Assembly: GCA_013180625.2 (NCBI GenBank)
Contig: SNVD02013305.1
Coordinates: forward strand, 558,001 to 622,000
From: Boswellia sacra
Lineage: Eukaryota > Streptophyta > Magnoliopsida > Sapindales > Burseraceae
Length of the DNA: 64,000 nucleotides
Direction of reading: 5' to 3'
Part shown: positions 1-12,451 of the stretch, piece after piece
How positions within the stretch are numbered: the first letter of the stretch is position 1
How the letters are laid out: each line of letters opens with the position of its first letter
Program-made: the position numbers and the translations under genes
Notes under the pieces: model-generated
Seen by the model: only the letters and a program-made list of their open reading frames with translations
Told to the model about the DNA's origin: nothing
Databases searched by the model: none

Positions 1-1091
1 AGAATACAGATCACGCGTATGAGTAAGAGAAACCCGACAGAAGTCAGAGTTGATCAACACAATATTGCTAGCCACTTGCTAGTCTATATTCTATTTCTAT
101 ATCTATAATTCCATTTTGACTGAAGCAGCCGGCTAGCTGCAGCACAAATTCACCAAACGTTATCCCAGCTCTTAGTTCTAGCCTTCTCCATCTTGCATTA
201 ATTTAACCTCAAATGTAGAAAGCTGCATACTATTTTTTATTTGTTCAATTCAACACCGACTAGCTGGGCTTTATAGAAGGAAATCCCATGTGTTAATATT
301 ATATATATAGATGAATTTGAAGTGTGCTTGTCTCTTTGGTCAGTTTATGTATAATAATTAAACTGACGTACAATTATTAATTTGATGAAACTCTATACAT
401 AGATCAGCTCACAATTAATCAACTTTCCCTAATTAAATTTCTGGCGAGATTAGTTACCATTTTGATAGTTTGAGTTAGAAGAAAGTGATTAATATAGAGA
501 GATCTAGAGTATAATTGCAATTAAATTACTAATATAAGCAAAGTTTGGATAATGCGCCACTACATTTATTAGATACTGTGCTCTACTTCCAATGATTAAG
601 AAATAAATATATATTTATAAATAAACAGACACTTCTGTGATGAGCCCTTTCTTTTTTTTTTTTGGATGAAAAGGTGTTATAGAGAAGCGCCTGATTTGTA
701 GCTGCAGAAATGCATTTGACCAAGGTGAGACTGAGCTGACACCTTTTTCTTGGTCAACACCATCCGGAAAGTAGCTAGCTAGCGTGTTGATGGCTGCATA
801 GAGATGGCAATGGCATAGCCATGTGGATATGCCCTTCTCTAGCAGAGCCGTGCACAGCCAAAAAGAAGAAAAATTAAAAGCAGAAACGACATGAGGTGCT
901 ATGCAAAGCCAAGCCTTCTCACAAATAAAACTACATAAGCCTTGCCAATCGTAAAGCTTGACTTGTTCGAAAGATTTTACCAAGGCTGCAACTGGACCAC
1001 CTGAATCCTATCAACTTGCCATATCAAGGACATTCTGAATCATAATTCAAGCGGTCCAATAGATATCATTGCTAATTCAGCACAAAATTTG

Positions 1092-1094
<3 letters not shown>

Positions 1095-1138
<44 letters not shown>
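1095..1138. repeat. (AT)22 microsatellite
   Basis: Uninterrupted AT dinucleotide run of about 44 bases, followed directly by a few TCA triplets. Runs of this kind are usually length-polymorphic. Confidence 0.95.
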
Positions 1139-1140
<2 letters not shown>

Positions 1141-1713
1141 TCGTCATCATCATAATATTAATTACTTAATTAATTAACTAATTAAGATTTTAATTATGAC
1201 ATTAATCTCTACAATTTTTACAACATTGTTAAAGTGTCACACGATAATTCATATCGATATAAACGAATCTTGAGATAGCACTAGTAGTGCTAAATATAAA
1301 TGTCTCCACCATCTATTGCTTTTGTTCCTGGTCTCTTGTGCATATATTCAAAGAGTATCAATTTCAAATCATATCAAAACTTTATAATGATAGGCATGGA
1401 CCAGCGTTAATGGCTTCAAAAAAGAAATAGTACCACATTGACATAATTTGAAGATTAATCAGAAGATTCAGAACCTAGTAGGCTACGATAGCTAGCCTAG
1501 CTTCAACTTTGCAGCTGTTTGTATAATAATTTCATAGTTTTTTTGGAATGATAGTTTGTGGAAAGGACACAATTCATAATGTACCCACCATTTATTTTCC
1601 CATACTGACCAATCGTTATTATAGTGCATTGATTACTAATTAATGACATAGTATTAATAGATTTAATAAATTTAATTCAAGAAGAGATTATAAAATAATG
1701 TGACATTAAAAAA

Positions 1714-1808
1714 AAATTATATATTACAAATAGAACTTTTGTATGCAATTTATATGATAAAAAATTATATATATATTACAAATAGAACTTTTGTATGCAA
1801 TTTATATG
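1714..1808. repeat. Tandem duplication of about 48 bp
   Basis: Two adjacent copies of an AT-rich unit that contains ACAAATAGAACTTTTGTATG and continues into CAATTTATATG. The copies differ mainly in the length of an internal TA run. No function is evident. Confidence 0.8.
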
Positions 1809-3238
1809 GTATTATTCTTTATTATCACATAATTTTTCATCGTTTCTTTTTACTTTTTTAACTCATTCATCGTATTTATTATGTGACATCTGAATTTATA
1901 TAGAAAAAATTTATTTATAATTTCTATATATATATACAATATTGTTCAAAACTCGTGAAATCAAGTGCAACAGCTATTATGCACACTTTTAATTATAGTT
2001 TAATGAAGTACTGTATCAATTGTTCATGAATGATAATTGATAAGACTCGTAAAACAAAACTGTATGATCATATGATAAAAATAGTATGGCATAAAACCAT
2101 AGAATAAAGCTACTGCAAATTTTATTATTTCTTTTACAACAAATGTTGTCTTTTACAACAAATGTTGCATATTAGTTGTAACCTTCTACATGCTTGGAAA
2201 GGTAATTTTAGATTAATTAAATATCTTATAAGCTTGTTAGCTATCAAGACGCGTTTTGGGTGAAGAACAATTGTATGAAGTTTGAATGCAGCCGTGAAGG
2301 CGAAGGACACTTCTATGAAGCTTAAAGTAGATAAAATTGTGATTGTAAAACGAGATGTTACAATATTAATGATGTTATATTGATCAGCCGTTAACTTGAA
2401 TGCAACCCATGTTTACATATATTTCTTAATTAGCGCACATAATCACAAAGGACGATATGATACATGAACTTATATGTTATTTCATGCGTCATTTCATGTT
2501 GATGTATCGATAAAACCTGTCATAAGACCTGAACTGTAGCTGTGACAATTTGTTTAATTATTTGATCCAATATGCAATCGTTGGGTCAATGCCTTTGATG
2601 AAAGGAAGATATCCAAGTGGCTACTATCTTTTGTTTCATTGATTTCACCAAACAAAGTAGTTATAATTTTTGACTTTTAATTAGTAATCTTTATGAATTA
2701 ACCTGTTGAATGTCATTTAATCGTGAGCCTTCATCTTTACTTTTAGGAAATAGTGATGCCTCATTGATTGAGCAAAGAAATAAATTATTATTGAAAGAAT
2801 GAAAAAAAATATATATTAGAGATAGAAATGTAATCACACTAATTTTATTGTACTATCAATCAAGCAATCAATCGCTTGCACTTTTGATCGTAGGCTTAAC
2901 AAATTGTGTCTCAAAATAATACAATGGAAGGAAGTACAGTTCTATCACAACACATTATTATTTATTCTCCAACAGGACATTGAGCAGAGTACAATTAATT
3001 AGTACAAAATCTCCTCCACTTTTTCTGTTCCCATTTCTCATCAGTGGAGGACTACAGTGAGATCACGCGAAAGGCAAGCAAAACAAACGTTAACAAAAGA
3101 TAGCTTCAATGGTCAATGCCCATGTTGGCTAGGCTACGTACTCTTCAAGCGCAACAAAACCCATAATAAGTTACTATAGCAGAAGTCGAATGGAATGATA
3201 AACAAGAGAGGGTTGTGCATGGCATGCGGCAGGCACGG

Positions 3239-5789
3239 TCAACACTTGGGAAGATCAGACGGTGGAGGAGGCAGCTTCTGATTTGGAAGTTTACCATCCA
3301 GGACAATCCAAGCCATCCTCAAGCCCCAGCTAAAGTGGACATCGAAGTGGCAGTGCATAAGCCAAACACCTACGGGAAAAAATTAATTAATATTACATCA
3401 TGCATGGATGATATGATAATTAATGAAATACTAACAAAACAAAGTGTGTGTAGTATTTTCAAGCAACACTAATTTACCCACAAAAATTAATAAAATTTCA
3501 CATTTCACCCCAATGATGTTCATGTGATATTACTATACCACTTATCACTTAATTTGATCGTTTATTTAATGAATAACATGATATCAAATATTAATTTAGA
3601 CCACTTATCACATAATTTAGTCATTTATTTAATGAATAACATGATATCAAATATTAATTTAGCTATCATTTGAGATAAGATTTGCATAATATTTTAGAAA
3701 GAATAGTATTTTAAGGAGGAAGCAATACTGACCAGGGTTGTCTGCTAGAAAACGAATGGCCACCCAACCGCCGGATGGCACAGCGACAGTATTGCGTTCA
3801 ACAGGATCGACAAGATTGTAATTTGCGGGGTCCTTCTTAGAATCAAAGTTACCAAAACCCTGACCAACAACGAAGAAATTGAAGCCATGAAGATGGAGAG
3901 GATGGCTTTCAGCACCCAAAATGCTAGTGTCCTGCAGCACAACCTCCACACTAGTATTAAATGGAATGACCACAGTTTTGGTGGCATTTGTCACAAATTG
4001 GTTTTTTGGTGGTGTCCCTGTATAGTTGAATGGATTTAAAGGGAAGCTAGGGAAATCGGTAGTGTAAACCCCATTAGATTTGGCGAAGAAATAAGATTGA
4101 AGTAGTGCTGTTGTAGGGAGAACAAAGGAAATGTTGTTCATAGAAGCTGCAAATTTGGTGCCATTGGGGCCTTGACATGTTTGATTTTTTGGGCACGGTT
4201 TTCTTCCTAGTCCTACTGTGAAGAAAAACTTTTTGTCCACAGTTTTTGGCACATTGGCTGGGAATTGAGCATTTGCCAAGCTACGGAATTTGTTAGAGAA
4301 ATTGGCAACAACATTTGTAGCATTGATAGCAGGAAGAGAAGGTTTTAGAAGTGGACGATTTTTAATAGTTTTTGAAGAAGAATCATCTGATGATGTTTCA
4401 TATTCAAGAATCCCAGCCACAGTTGTGTTATCAAATGTGCCCGTGCCCGTGAAATATGGCCTGGCTAACATAAAGAATGAGGCACTTGGAGCGGGGGATT
4501 TGGTTTTGAGAAGCACGTTGGTGGTCTGTCCTGGTCCAAGTACTAAAATGTTAGTCTGAAATGGCTTGACGTAACTCGCATCAGCTTCAACAACAGTCAA
4601 ACTGTGGTTTGCTATACTGAAAAAGAGTTCGTCATTGAGTGCAGCATTGATCAAACGAAGGAGATATGTCTTCCCTGGCTTCACTTTCAGCTTGTATGTG
4701 TCTGCAAATATATTTGATCACCACGTCAAAATTAAGCCAGTAAAAAGCAAACAAGTGAACAACTATTATCAAATTTGTGCAATTTTAATATTTTAGAATT
4801 ACCTTTTGCAGAACAATTGTATAATGGGCCCGGAAGTCCATTAAACGTGTAGGCTTCGGACACATTTGGACCACCTCCAGTTTGTAAAGACTGGTTAATA
4901 ATAGCCTCAGTATCACCATTAAACCATTCACCTGTATTTTTACAACAAAAGTAAGTGTTTGCAACTTTGTTAGTTAGCCTATCTTGTTCATATATAATAT
5001 CAAATCTGTGAAGATATGGCGATTCTTCTTCGGTTTACCAATGATGATTGTGACTTCTTTGTCTGGTTTTGGAAATGGGTAAGAAGCATTGTGCCTAGGG
5101 AGGATGATAAGGGGTCCATAGACGGTTGCCCTCAGCCACGAGAAGTGTGCATGCCAGAAAAGAGTTCCTCTTTGGCCAACAATGGTGAAATTGTACACGT
5201 AGCTCTTGCCAGGTTGAATGGGGCACTGTGTGATATAAGATGGCCCGTCTGCCCACCCACTTCGAAGTTGTCGAATTCCATGCCTGTGTGTGCATGTATC
5301 ATGGTCATTTTTTGTCATACGTTCTCCAAAAGTTTTGAAGGTCTCAAAATAACTGAACTTGTAACTAAGGTAATCTTAATGCTAACATATTAATAGAAGA
5401 TCAATAGTTCCATTATCATACCAGTGAATGCTGACATTACGTGGAGACTTATTGACCACGTTGACCACTAGACGGTCCCCTTCTCTGGCAAAAACGCGAG
5501 GGCCAGGGAACTTCCCATTAACCGCGACGAGGTTCTTTGTGTGGCACAAACGGGTGACGCTTTTCAATTTTATCTGCAATACAAATTGAATTTAATATAA
5601 TGAGCTAGAACATGAATGTAACATTAATTATATAGTATGATCACTGATGCATACGTTGAACTTGTAGTGCCTTGTAACACTTGAATGCGTGGCAGTGGCC
5701 ATGGCAACCTCTGGGAAGACCCAAAGGGAGCCAATAACAAAGAAAAATGCCACAAGAATTGGCAGAGATAGAGGTTTCGATGCACTCAT
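3239..5789 (-). CDS. LAC17: Laccase, LAC17/LAC2-like (multicopper oxidase)
   Basis: Predicted secreted laccase that oxidises monolignols in the apoplast during lignin polymerisation (known role of the LAC17/LAC4 group). Six exons on the minus strand: 5655-5789, 5422-5573, 5039-5283, 4803-4931, 3733-4701 and 3239-3369, all with GT/AG introns, giving 1761 nt and 586 residues. These exon lengths (152, 245, 129 nt inside) match the usual plant laccase pattern. A hydrophobic signal peptide covers about residues 8-30. Copper motifs are seen in order: HWHG across exons 2/3, WHAH in exon 3, HPLHLHG in exon 5 and HCHFDVH in exon 6, with Leu at the axial position after the last one. The end GLRMAW...LPKC resembles LAC17. 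Slightly unusual is FWHAH where WYHAH is common. Exon 5 contains a miR397 site. The LAC17 assignment is by remembered similarity; LAC2 is the main alternative. Confidence 0.93.
3537..3662. repeat. 63-bp tandem duplication in the last laccase intron
   Basis: Two head-to-tail copies, 3537-3599 and 3600-3662, differing at only a few bases, share the stretch AATGAATAACATGATATCAA. They lie inside intron 5 of the laccase gene and leave its splice sites untouched. Confidence 0.9.
4633..4653 (-). promoter_or_regulatory. miR397 target site in laccase exon 5
   Basis: On the minus strand this 21-nt stretch pairs with the conserved plant miR397 (recalled sequence) with one G:U wobble and one terminal mismatch. 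It encodes the INAALND segment of the laccase. miR397 is known to cleave several laccase mRNAs in plants, linking them to copper supply and lignin control. The pairing was judged by eye from memory of the miRNA. Confidence 0.85.
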
Positions 5790-8103
5790 GATTATGTGGA
5801 CTCAACTTACACTAGCTCTTCGAATATTAGAAGAGTGGAGATATGGGTGTGTGAAGCTTAAAGTTTGGCTGCTTCTGTTCAAGGAAGCTAGTGAGCGTTG
5901 CTTATATAGCATGCATGATAGATTTTGCTCGGTCGATTAGGTGACGAGATGTTTGAATCTCAAGTTTGAACAAAGAGAATTACCTACTGATGGTCCGTGT
6001 TCACTGTAGAGTGTCATCAAAGATAATAAATGAAATTGATCATCAGTTATCTTGACTCTTTTCTATGTAACCTCAACACCAAATCTATTTTTTTCCCACC
6101 TTAATTTGGGAACCCTAATTGAAGGGAAATTTTTTCATGGAAAGTTCCTCCAATCAGAAAAAAAGGAATATAAATCAACCAACTGCCTAGCACGACCAAG
6201 CAAAGAAATTAACCATAATTCAGCTAACTAATAATTCAATTTTGGGAAAAATTCAACAATTAGTCTTGGTGATGAAGACAAGACCAAAGCTGCTACCATC
6301 TTTCCACGTTTAACCAATGAAAACCAGTCCTTTTTAGATGATCCATATTACGTTGATGCTTATTATTTCGAAGAAAGACTCACTGGGGCATGTCCTTGGT
6401 TGTTGATAGCACGTCAACTCCAACCAAACAGACCCTAAGAGTCCTAAAGCCACGGAAAGATAAGGACATTTGACCCACCTTACTTCCAAGCAACAAAAGA
6501 ATGATAAGAGCTAGCTAGATTATTAGGTTGTTTAGTTAGTTCTTACTGTAGATAAACCAAACTTAATAATGCATGAAAGCTTAATAACAAAGTTAAATGC
6601 AACATATTGAAGAAATAGTGAACAAACTATGGCCGGGTTGTGCCAAATTTAATTACTTAAGTATCAGTTTATCAGCACAGGACTGAATTTGTAGTTACAA
6701 CAACTACGATCCTTGCAGAGTAATCCAATCTCTACACATTTCTTAAGTACAAAACTATGAATACTGAGAGTACATTACCTTGTGCATTCATTATTTACTT
6801 GTTCGTGTAAGTGTATGAAGTGTGCTTGTCTCTTCGTATATACTTCATCTACATGCAATAATAGTAGCTTGAAAATGGTAGATCGTAGAATGGAAGTTAC
6901 TGCAGGTGATGAGAAGCTATTGACCTGAGGTTTAAGTGATCAATTTATCGGGGAATGAAATGAATTTCAGTGCATTAGTGAAACTACTCATTAGAATTTT
7001 AAAGTTACCTTAAAAAGAAGGGATAATTCTAATTTGCCCCCTGAAGTTAGGTATAAAGAAATTGAGGATCTCAATTTTCTGAAACCTAAATTTGTCCCTT
7101 AAGATTACTGTAGTACTGTTAGATTTAACAGAAAATGTATTAAATAGTAACTTAACGCTTTACAAACCACTTAGAAAAGTGTATTATAGCCTATTTTACT
7201 GCTTATTAGCGTTAAATTATTATTTAATATATTTTTTGTTAAATCTAATATTAACATTAAGTTATTATTTCATGCATTTTCTGTTAAATCTAACGGTTTA
7301 ATACATTTTCCGTTAAATCTAACGGTGATACAGTAACCTCAGGGGGCAATCTTAGATTTCAGAAAATTGAAGTCCTCAATTTTTTTTAAGCCTAACCTCA
7401 GGGGCAAATTAAAATTATCCCTTAAAAAGAATGTAATACGGCTAGAATAAGCATTACTGCTCTATGCTTCTCCTAAAAATGGAATAATTACTCAAGTTGA
7501 AACATTTTGAAAATTTCTGAACTTGCATGGATTCACATTGACGCATTCCAGGAGAAAACTTTTTTGCACTTTCTAAATCAATGAATAAGAATCCTTTCCA
7601 AATTCCATTGCAGTGAAACTTTAAGTGTCTTCTTTTTTTGAACTTTTGATGTCCTTAACACATATTTATATGATAATTAATCTTATCTTAAAATTTTTTA
7701 ATTAGTTAAGAGTGAAACTAATTATTACATTTGTAATATCATTCGGTCGGCATAGTGTGTGTATATATATTAAAAGAAGAGATATCTTAATGTACGATAT
7801 AATAAGATCACGTATTAAGAAAAGAAAGAAAAGATAATTTTAATTTTACCATTTTAAAGATAAATCTTTTTTGATAAATAATGATTTCCACTTTCTTTAA
7901 ATTGTGAGGTGGTGTATTTATCTTACATAAGTTTTTTCTTTTTCTCTGTATGTATTATTAATGAGTATAATAATCCTATTATTTTGGAGTGAAGAAAGTT
8001 CTATATTCAGTTGGCGATAAAATGTTTAAATAAATAAATCTAACACTCATGAAATTTTATTTTATGCACAAATTCACTCCAAATATATGCAGATCAAACT
8101 TCA
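5790..8103. other. Intergenic: laccase upstream region and ZIP 3' region
   Basis: The first few hundred bases left of 8103 probably include the ZIP 3' UTR. Bases just after 5789 are the laccase leader and promoter. Apart from the MULE-like MITE at 7020-7421 I see no gene. Confidence 0.6.
7010..7431. mobile_element. Foldback MITE, MULE-like, with 10-bp target duplication
   Basis: The element proper is 7020-7421 (402 bp). It begins GGGATAATT and ends AATTATCCC, and the inverted arms continue inward past TTGCCCC(T)/CAGGGG(C)AA, so much of the element can fold on itself. Direct copies of TTAAAAAGAA flank it at 7010-7019 and 7422-7431. Long inverted arms plus a 9-11 bp duplication point to the Mutator-like group; no transposase is encoded. 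The short open frame inside is a by-product. Confidence 0.85.
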
Positions 8104-9470
8104 TCAATCCCAAATCATAACAACTGCGATAACTCCCACCCCAATGAGCACAGCAAGAAACTTAAAGAAGGGCGTATCAAAGTAACATTTAGCTTGTGGC
8201 TTGAAGCCTTTGGCGATAAGATGGTTGATGGCAACATAGATGAAAACACCACAAGCAAGTCCCATTGAGATAGCGTAGATCCAATCTGCTACATTTCCTT
8301 GAGTTGTGGCATCGATGGCAATGCCTATCCCTACACCAATGGGGCTAGAAACAGCAAAGGCAAATGAATAGGCCACGGTTAGTAAAAATGGCCTCTTTGG
8401 CATCATTCTGAGCAGTGCAATTCCCATTGCAATGGCTGCAAAGATCTTGTGCAATGAAATTGTCCACAGATTTCTCCATGCTTCTGCCTTAGTAGCTGAT
8501 CATCAAAGTCAATCTTACATGAGAAAAAATAATAAGAAAACAATCTTCATTTTGCTAGGATTATTAATAATTTTTAATAGAAGTAAATTAGGCTATTGAC
8601 TCTAATTTAGAGTTATTAAATCATTCATTATATCATCACACAATCCACTTGCTAGTCATTAATTAATTTCACATTATATAGATAAAATTTATTATAAAGA
8701 TTTGGGATTATTCTTTAAAAAATAAAAACTGAACCAGACAAGCTATTGAGAACTCACATATGTATGTGTGTGTTTGTGTGTGTTTGTGTGTGTGTAGGTT
8801 GCTGCAAACGAAGTTCAAAGCTAGGGTACTTCAAAGGGAATTAAAGCAACTAATCAATCCATCACATACCGGCAACTCCAACAGCGATACCCTCAAATAC
8901 TGAATGAAAACAAAGTGCAAGAATGAGAAGTATGGTGTCTCCAAATGAAGTAGTTCTTATGAAAACTGGGTTGATACCATCTTTACCATGCTCCGCATCA
9001 GCACCCCTTCCCTCTTCCACTTCCACTCTAGCTTCTTGTTCACTAGAATTTGCAACAAAGCCGATTATGCAATCACCAAACATGGTCAGTAGATAACCCG
9101 CCGATGCCAGCATGAATGCAAAAGGGTACTCTTTGGTTGTGAGATCGCCGAAAGTTTCGTTGGCATCACTCAAGAAATGCATCATGGACGTGCCCAGAAA
9201 GACCCCGCCAGCAAATTGCGTACCCAAGAGAAGAAAGCTCTCGTTCCATCGATAGAAGTAAGGCGAAACACCACCGGCGAAGGTGCTTACAAATAGAATG
9301 ATCAAGCACCATACTTTGACCAAAATTAAGCCTTTTGCATGTAAATCTGCATGTTCGTCACCGCTATCTTCATCGTGATCATCTCCTCCATGACTTTTGA
9401 TCAGGGAGGCTTCTAGGAGGAGAAGAGAAATGAACAGAATTGTTGACTTGAAGGAAACAGTGCAAGCCAT
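8104..9470 (-). CDS. ZIP2: ZIP-family zinc/metal transporter, ZIP2-like
   Basis: Predicted plasma-membrane or vacuolar divalent metal (Zn/Mn) transporter. Two exons, 8870-9470 and 8104-8495, join in phase to 993 nt and 330 residues, typical for plant ZIPs. There is an N-terminal signal-like segment, then a His/Asp-rich stretch ([10 protein letters not shown]...), then eight predicted membrane spans. The family signature is in span IV ([10 protein letters not shown], end of exon 1) and span V ([12 protein letters not shown], start of exon 2), both with the metal-binding His. The loop between spans III and IV is acidic and lacks the long His run of IRT1-type members. The end [10 protein letters not shown]...VMIWD matches AtZIP2 as I remember it; ZIP11 is the alternative name. 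Confidence 0.93.
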
Positions 9471-10576
9471 GAATGCAAGTTGGTCTTCGTGCTCTAGTTC
9501 CGATTAATTAGTTATGTTGGTCGATTTAAAAAAGGCTGGATTATTATGTTTATTGCAGTACAGTTTTGACTTTCCAAAGTTGTACTACATCACAGTTAAT
9601 TCTGAAGTGGCAAGGCAAAGTACTAGCCGGCAAAGAGTCTGTAAATACTAATGCAATACAAAATTTTTTAAGCAAACCCTCGTTTTCGACCACAAAAATC
9701 GAATATTATTTGATAAAATAATATTCCAATCACTTTGCTTTTAGAAACCATTATTGACATTATCGGCAAAACTATAAATTCCTAGGGCCAATCAAACAAT
9801 AAGTTAAACACGAGAAAAAACACGAGAACTATTAAGAGTTATGCTATTCGTACTCTTAAAACTTCAGATTTAGGTTTTTTTTAAAAAGAAAAAAAAATCT
9901 TAATTTACAATATAATTAATGAATTTAAAAACATTTCATTGAACAATAATTGATGAACAGGATATTAGTCTCGTTATGTCATCAGAAGAATCCAACTGAT
10001 ATCTGTTGCTACAGAGATGATGAACCCAATGACGAAGATAAATGACAGTGACAATACAAACAACACCAATGGAGACAGAAATTAAGCCCTTCACATAATA
10101 ATCATTCGACGCAATATGAAATTCGTAGTTTAGACCTCATCTTGCTTACCTTCTAAGTTCTGTGTCTCTGATGTGTTTAGAAGTACTTTATTCTACTATA
10201 TATAATAATAAGTAGTTATATCTAACTCAACCATAGGAAATAATTAGATGTAAATTCAACATTACACCAGAACCATATTGTTTTTGTCGATTTTTTTTAG
10301 ATATCCTTAAGCTGACCGTAACAGTCTAATCAATCATCCAGATGATTTCTTCATAATAATAAAGTAATATAAGATCATATGTAATTCTTTAATCAAAGAG
10401 TCGTGGCAAAGTAGGGTTGACTAAAACGTATATTTCTTTTTCTCTCATCAAGCTCAAGCTAGATAAACATCACAGCTTGAGGTTATACACATATTTTCAG
10501 AAGACTACATTACTTTTGTGCAAATGAAATATGATACATGTGTTATATGAGAATATGAACATTGTTAAGTGAGTGA
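9471..10576. other. Intergenic between ZIP2-like and SDIR1-like genes
   Basis: AT-rich DNA with no recognisable gene. It must contain the ZIP promoter next to 9470 and the 3' UTR of the RING gene next to 10577. Confidence 0.5.
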
Positions 10577-12451
10577 TCAAACCATGTCCGAATCATCTGA
10601 TTCACTTCCCCTGTTTTCCTGCCATCCTGTCCCCATCCTGAATTTACACACAGGACATGTCCCGCGCTGCCGTAGCCACGGATCGATGCAGTTGGCATGG
10701 AACTGCAAAATGATAGGTTATAGCGATTACCAAGAGAATACCTAAGTCATAATATATGTATCTCAAGGTACCAATCATAACAGTGGATAGAGGATGACCT
10801 GATGCAAACAGGGTAGGCTACGAACAAGCTCCCCCCGGTTGACTTGCTCTAAGCAAATGGTGCATGTAAGTTCATCTTCTGAAGTCTTCATGCACCCATC
10901 TGGCTTTCTTGAGTCTTGCTTTGACTGCTTGCAATATAAAAAGTATTGTATGAAAAAACAAAAACTTCTCAATCGTAATAGCATTACCATTATTAATCAT
11001 GTAGTCACATGTCAAATGATAAATACCTCAGTTGAAGATGACGAAGAAGAAGGCTGTTGTGGTGATGAGCCAGCACTGAGACAAACAAACCATGTCAAAT
11101 CATTTTCACGATCCAGCGGGATAATAAATAATTTTCTAGAATATCAGAACATTAACTGACAAAGATTGAGACGAACATCGAAATTTGCCCTGGAAATATA
11201 GTGTGGTAACCATTTATTAAAAACAAACAACTCGTGTCCCCAGTAGTAGGAATAAGTAGTTGAATAAATGACATCATGCAAAAAGAATCATCTCAAAGTT
11301 ACGTAAAGAAAGTTAAATAATAAAATGGTTACCAAAACTCCCTGGATAATTTGTCATCTATTTTAAAATGAAAGCTTAAAAAATTAAGTCAAAATGGGAT
11401 GAAAAGCAAGCCCCGTTTTTGCACTATTGAATACTTGTACAAATATATTGCAACTCACCTCTCTGGGCCAGGAACCTTATATTTGTGAACAGGCAAAGCA
11501 TTTATCTCTTCCTCACTCATTGAAGGAGTTGTAGAAGCATTATCAGAGTCCAGTGCTCTCAAAGTGTCATAATCTACAGCAGAACATAATGAAGTATTTA
11601 ATCTTCAAACTATGTACAAATTTTTAAAACCAACTAGAACCACCAGCTTTCCTTTGGACATTTATAGTGGTCATAAAGGCTTCAATATTTACAGAGTTTA
11701 CTTCACCTTATATAACCATAAAGCTTAGAAAAACATCTACCTAATTCATCAAATTCTCGGTCGAGAAGTGCAAGCTGAAGCCTCAGCCCCTGTAATCGTC
11801 CTCTAGTAGCAAAAGCAATAGATGGCGGCACATGCAGTCGCAGTTCGGTATGACCAAGCAAGCCACTGGCTGCAGCAGCATGAGCTCTAGCCTGGGCTTG
11901 AAGTTGTTGACACGTGGCATACATCCTAAGACTTGTGGCCATCAAAAAGACACCAACAACCAGCCAGAGCTGCCCACATAGATAAAAGTAATACCTCATA
12001 ATTGCCATGTGTTTCAGTAACACTAGCATAGACACATTAAAATTGAATGCGAGAGTACATACCAGAAAGTTTGGTGACATCTGGTGCGAGTTCAAAATCA
12101 TGAAAAGCAAGAGAACTGCTCAATAATTGGGCAAATTCAAAATTAGAATGCACTCTACTCACATGGAAAGCAACGGGATCAAGCATACAGAAGAAAAACA
12201 TTACCCATGACAAGAAAAGCAAGTGAGTTGATATTAACTGGTCGAGCTGCATGAATACGCTGATGGAAAGAAGAAGAAAGCTTAGTAAAATAATGGTTTT
12301 ACACCTCCCATTCTGTAATCTAAATAAATCGTCTGATAATGGGTACAAAGTACACAAGCACACAAGAACTTACCACTGTAGGTCGTTCAGGAATAAATCC
12401 TGGAAAGCCACTTTCAATATCTCCTCTAGTCCCTCGGAAAACAAAACTCAT
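10577..12451 (-). CDS. SDIR1: SDIR1-like RING-H2 E3 ubiquitin ligase
   Basis: Membrane-anchored E3 ligase; Arabidopsis SDIR1 acts at the ER in abscisic-acid, salt and drought signalling. Eight coding exons: 12374-12451, 12205-12259, 12063-12115, 11741-11969, 11459-11573, 11027-11075, 10799-10924 and 10577-10702; sum 831 nt, 276 residues (AtSDIR1 is about 273). The protein starts MSFVFRGTRGD, has two hydrophobic spans around residues 38-55 and 63-80, then a conserved cytosolic part, a Ser run, and a C-terminal RING-H2 with C214, C217, C232, H234, H237, C240, C251 and C254. It ends SDDSDMV like the Arabidopsis protein. The acceptor of exon 7 is a tandem AAG/CAG site that may add one Gln. Exon borders were read by eye and keep frame throughout. 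Confidence 0.94.

Larger units (their letters stand above)
1..3238. other. Intergenic AT-rich DNA, no gene recognised
   Basis: I see no convincing gene. A 122-codon open frame on the minus strand (615-983) resembles no family I know. It overlaps a small hairpin (TTGACCAAG at 716-724 against CTTGGTCAA at 749-757) made of two inverted W-box-like TTGAC motifs. The stretch holds an AT microsatellite, a short tandem duplication near 1.7 kb and long poly-A/T runs. The part next to 3239 is probably the 3' UTR of the laccase gene. Confidence 0.6.

Noticed and set aside
615..983. 122-codon open frame on the minus strand
   Set aside because: No recognisable domain, mixed composition and no supporting splice or promoter pattern; treated as chance.
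5016..5393. 125-codon plus-strand frame over the laccase
   Set aside because: It is the reverse of laccase exon 3 and part of exon 2; the real coding strand is minus.
7092..7301. 69-codon frame in the MITE
   Set aside because: Lies inside the foldback element and is made of repeated Leu/Tyr-rich AT sequence.
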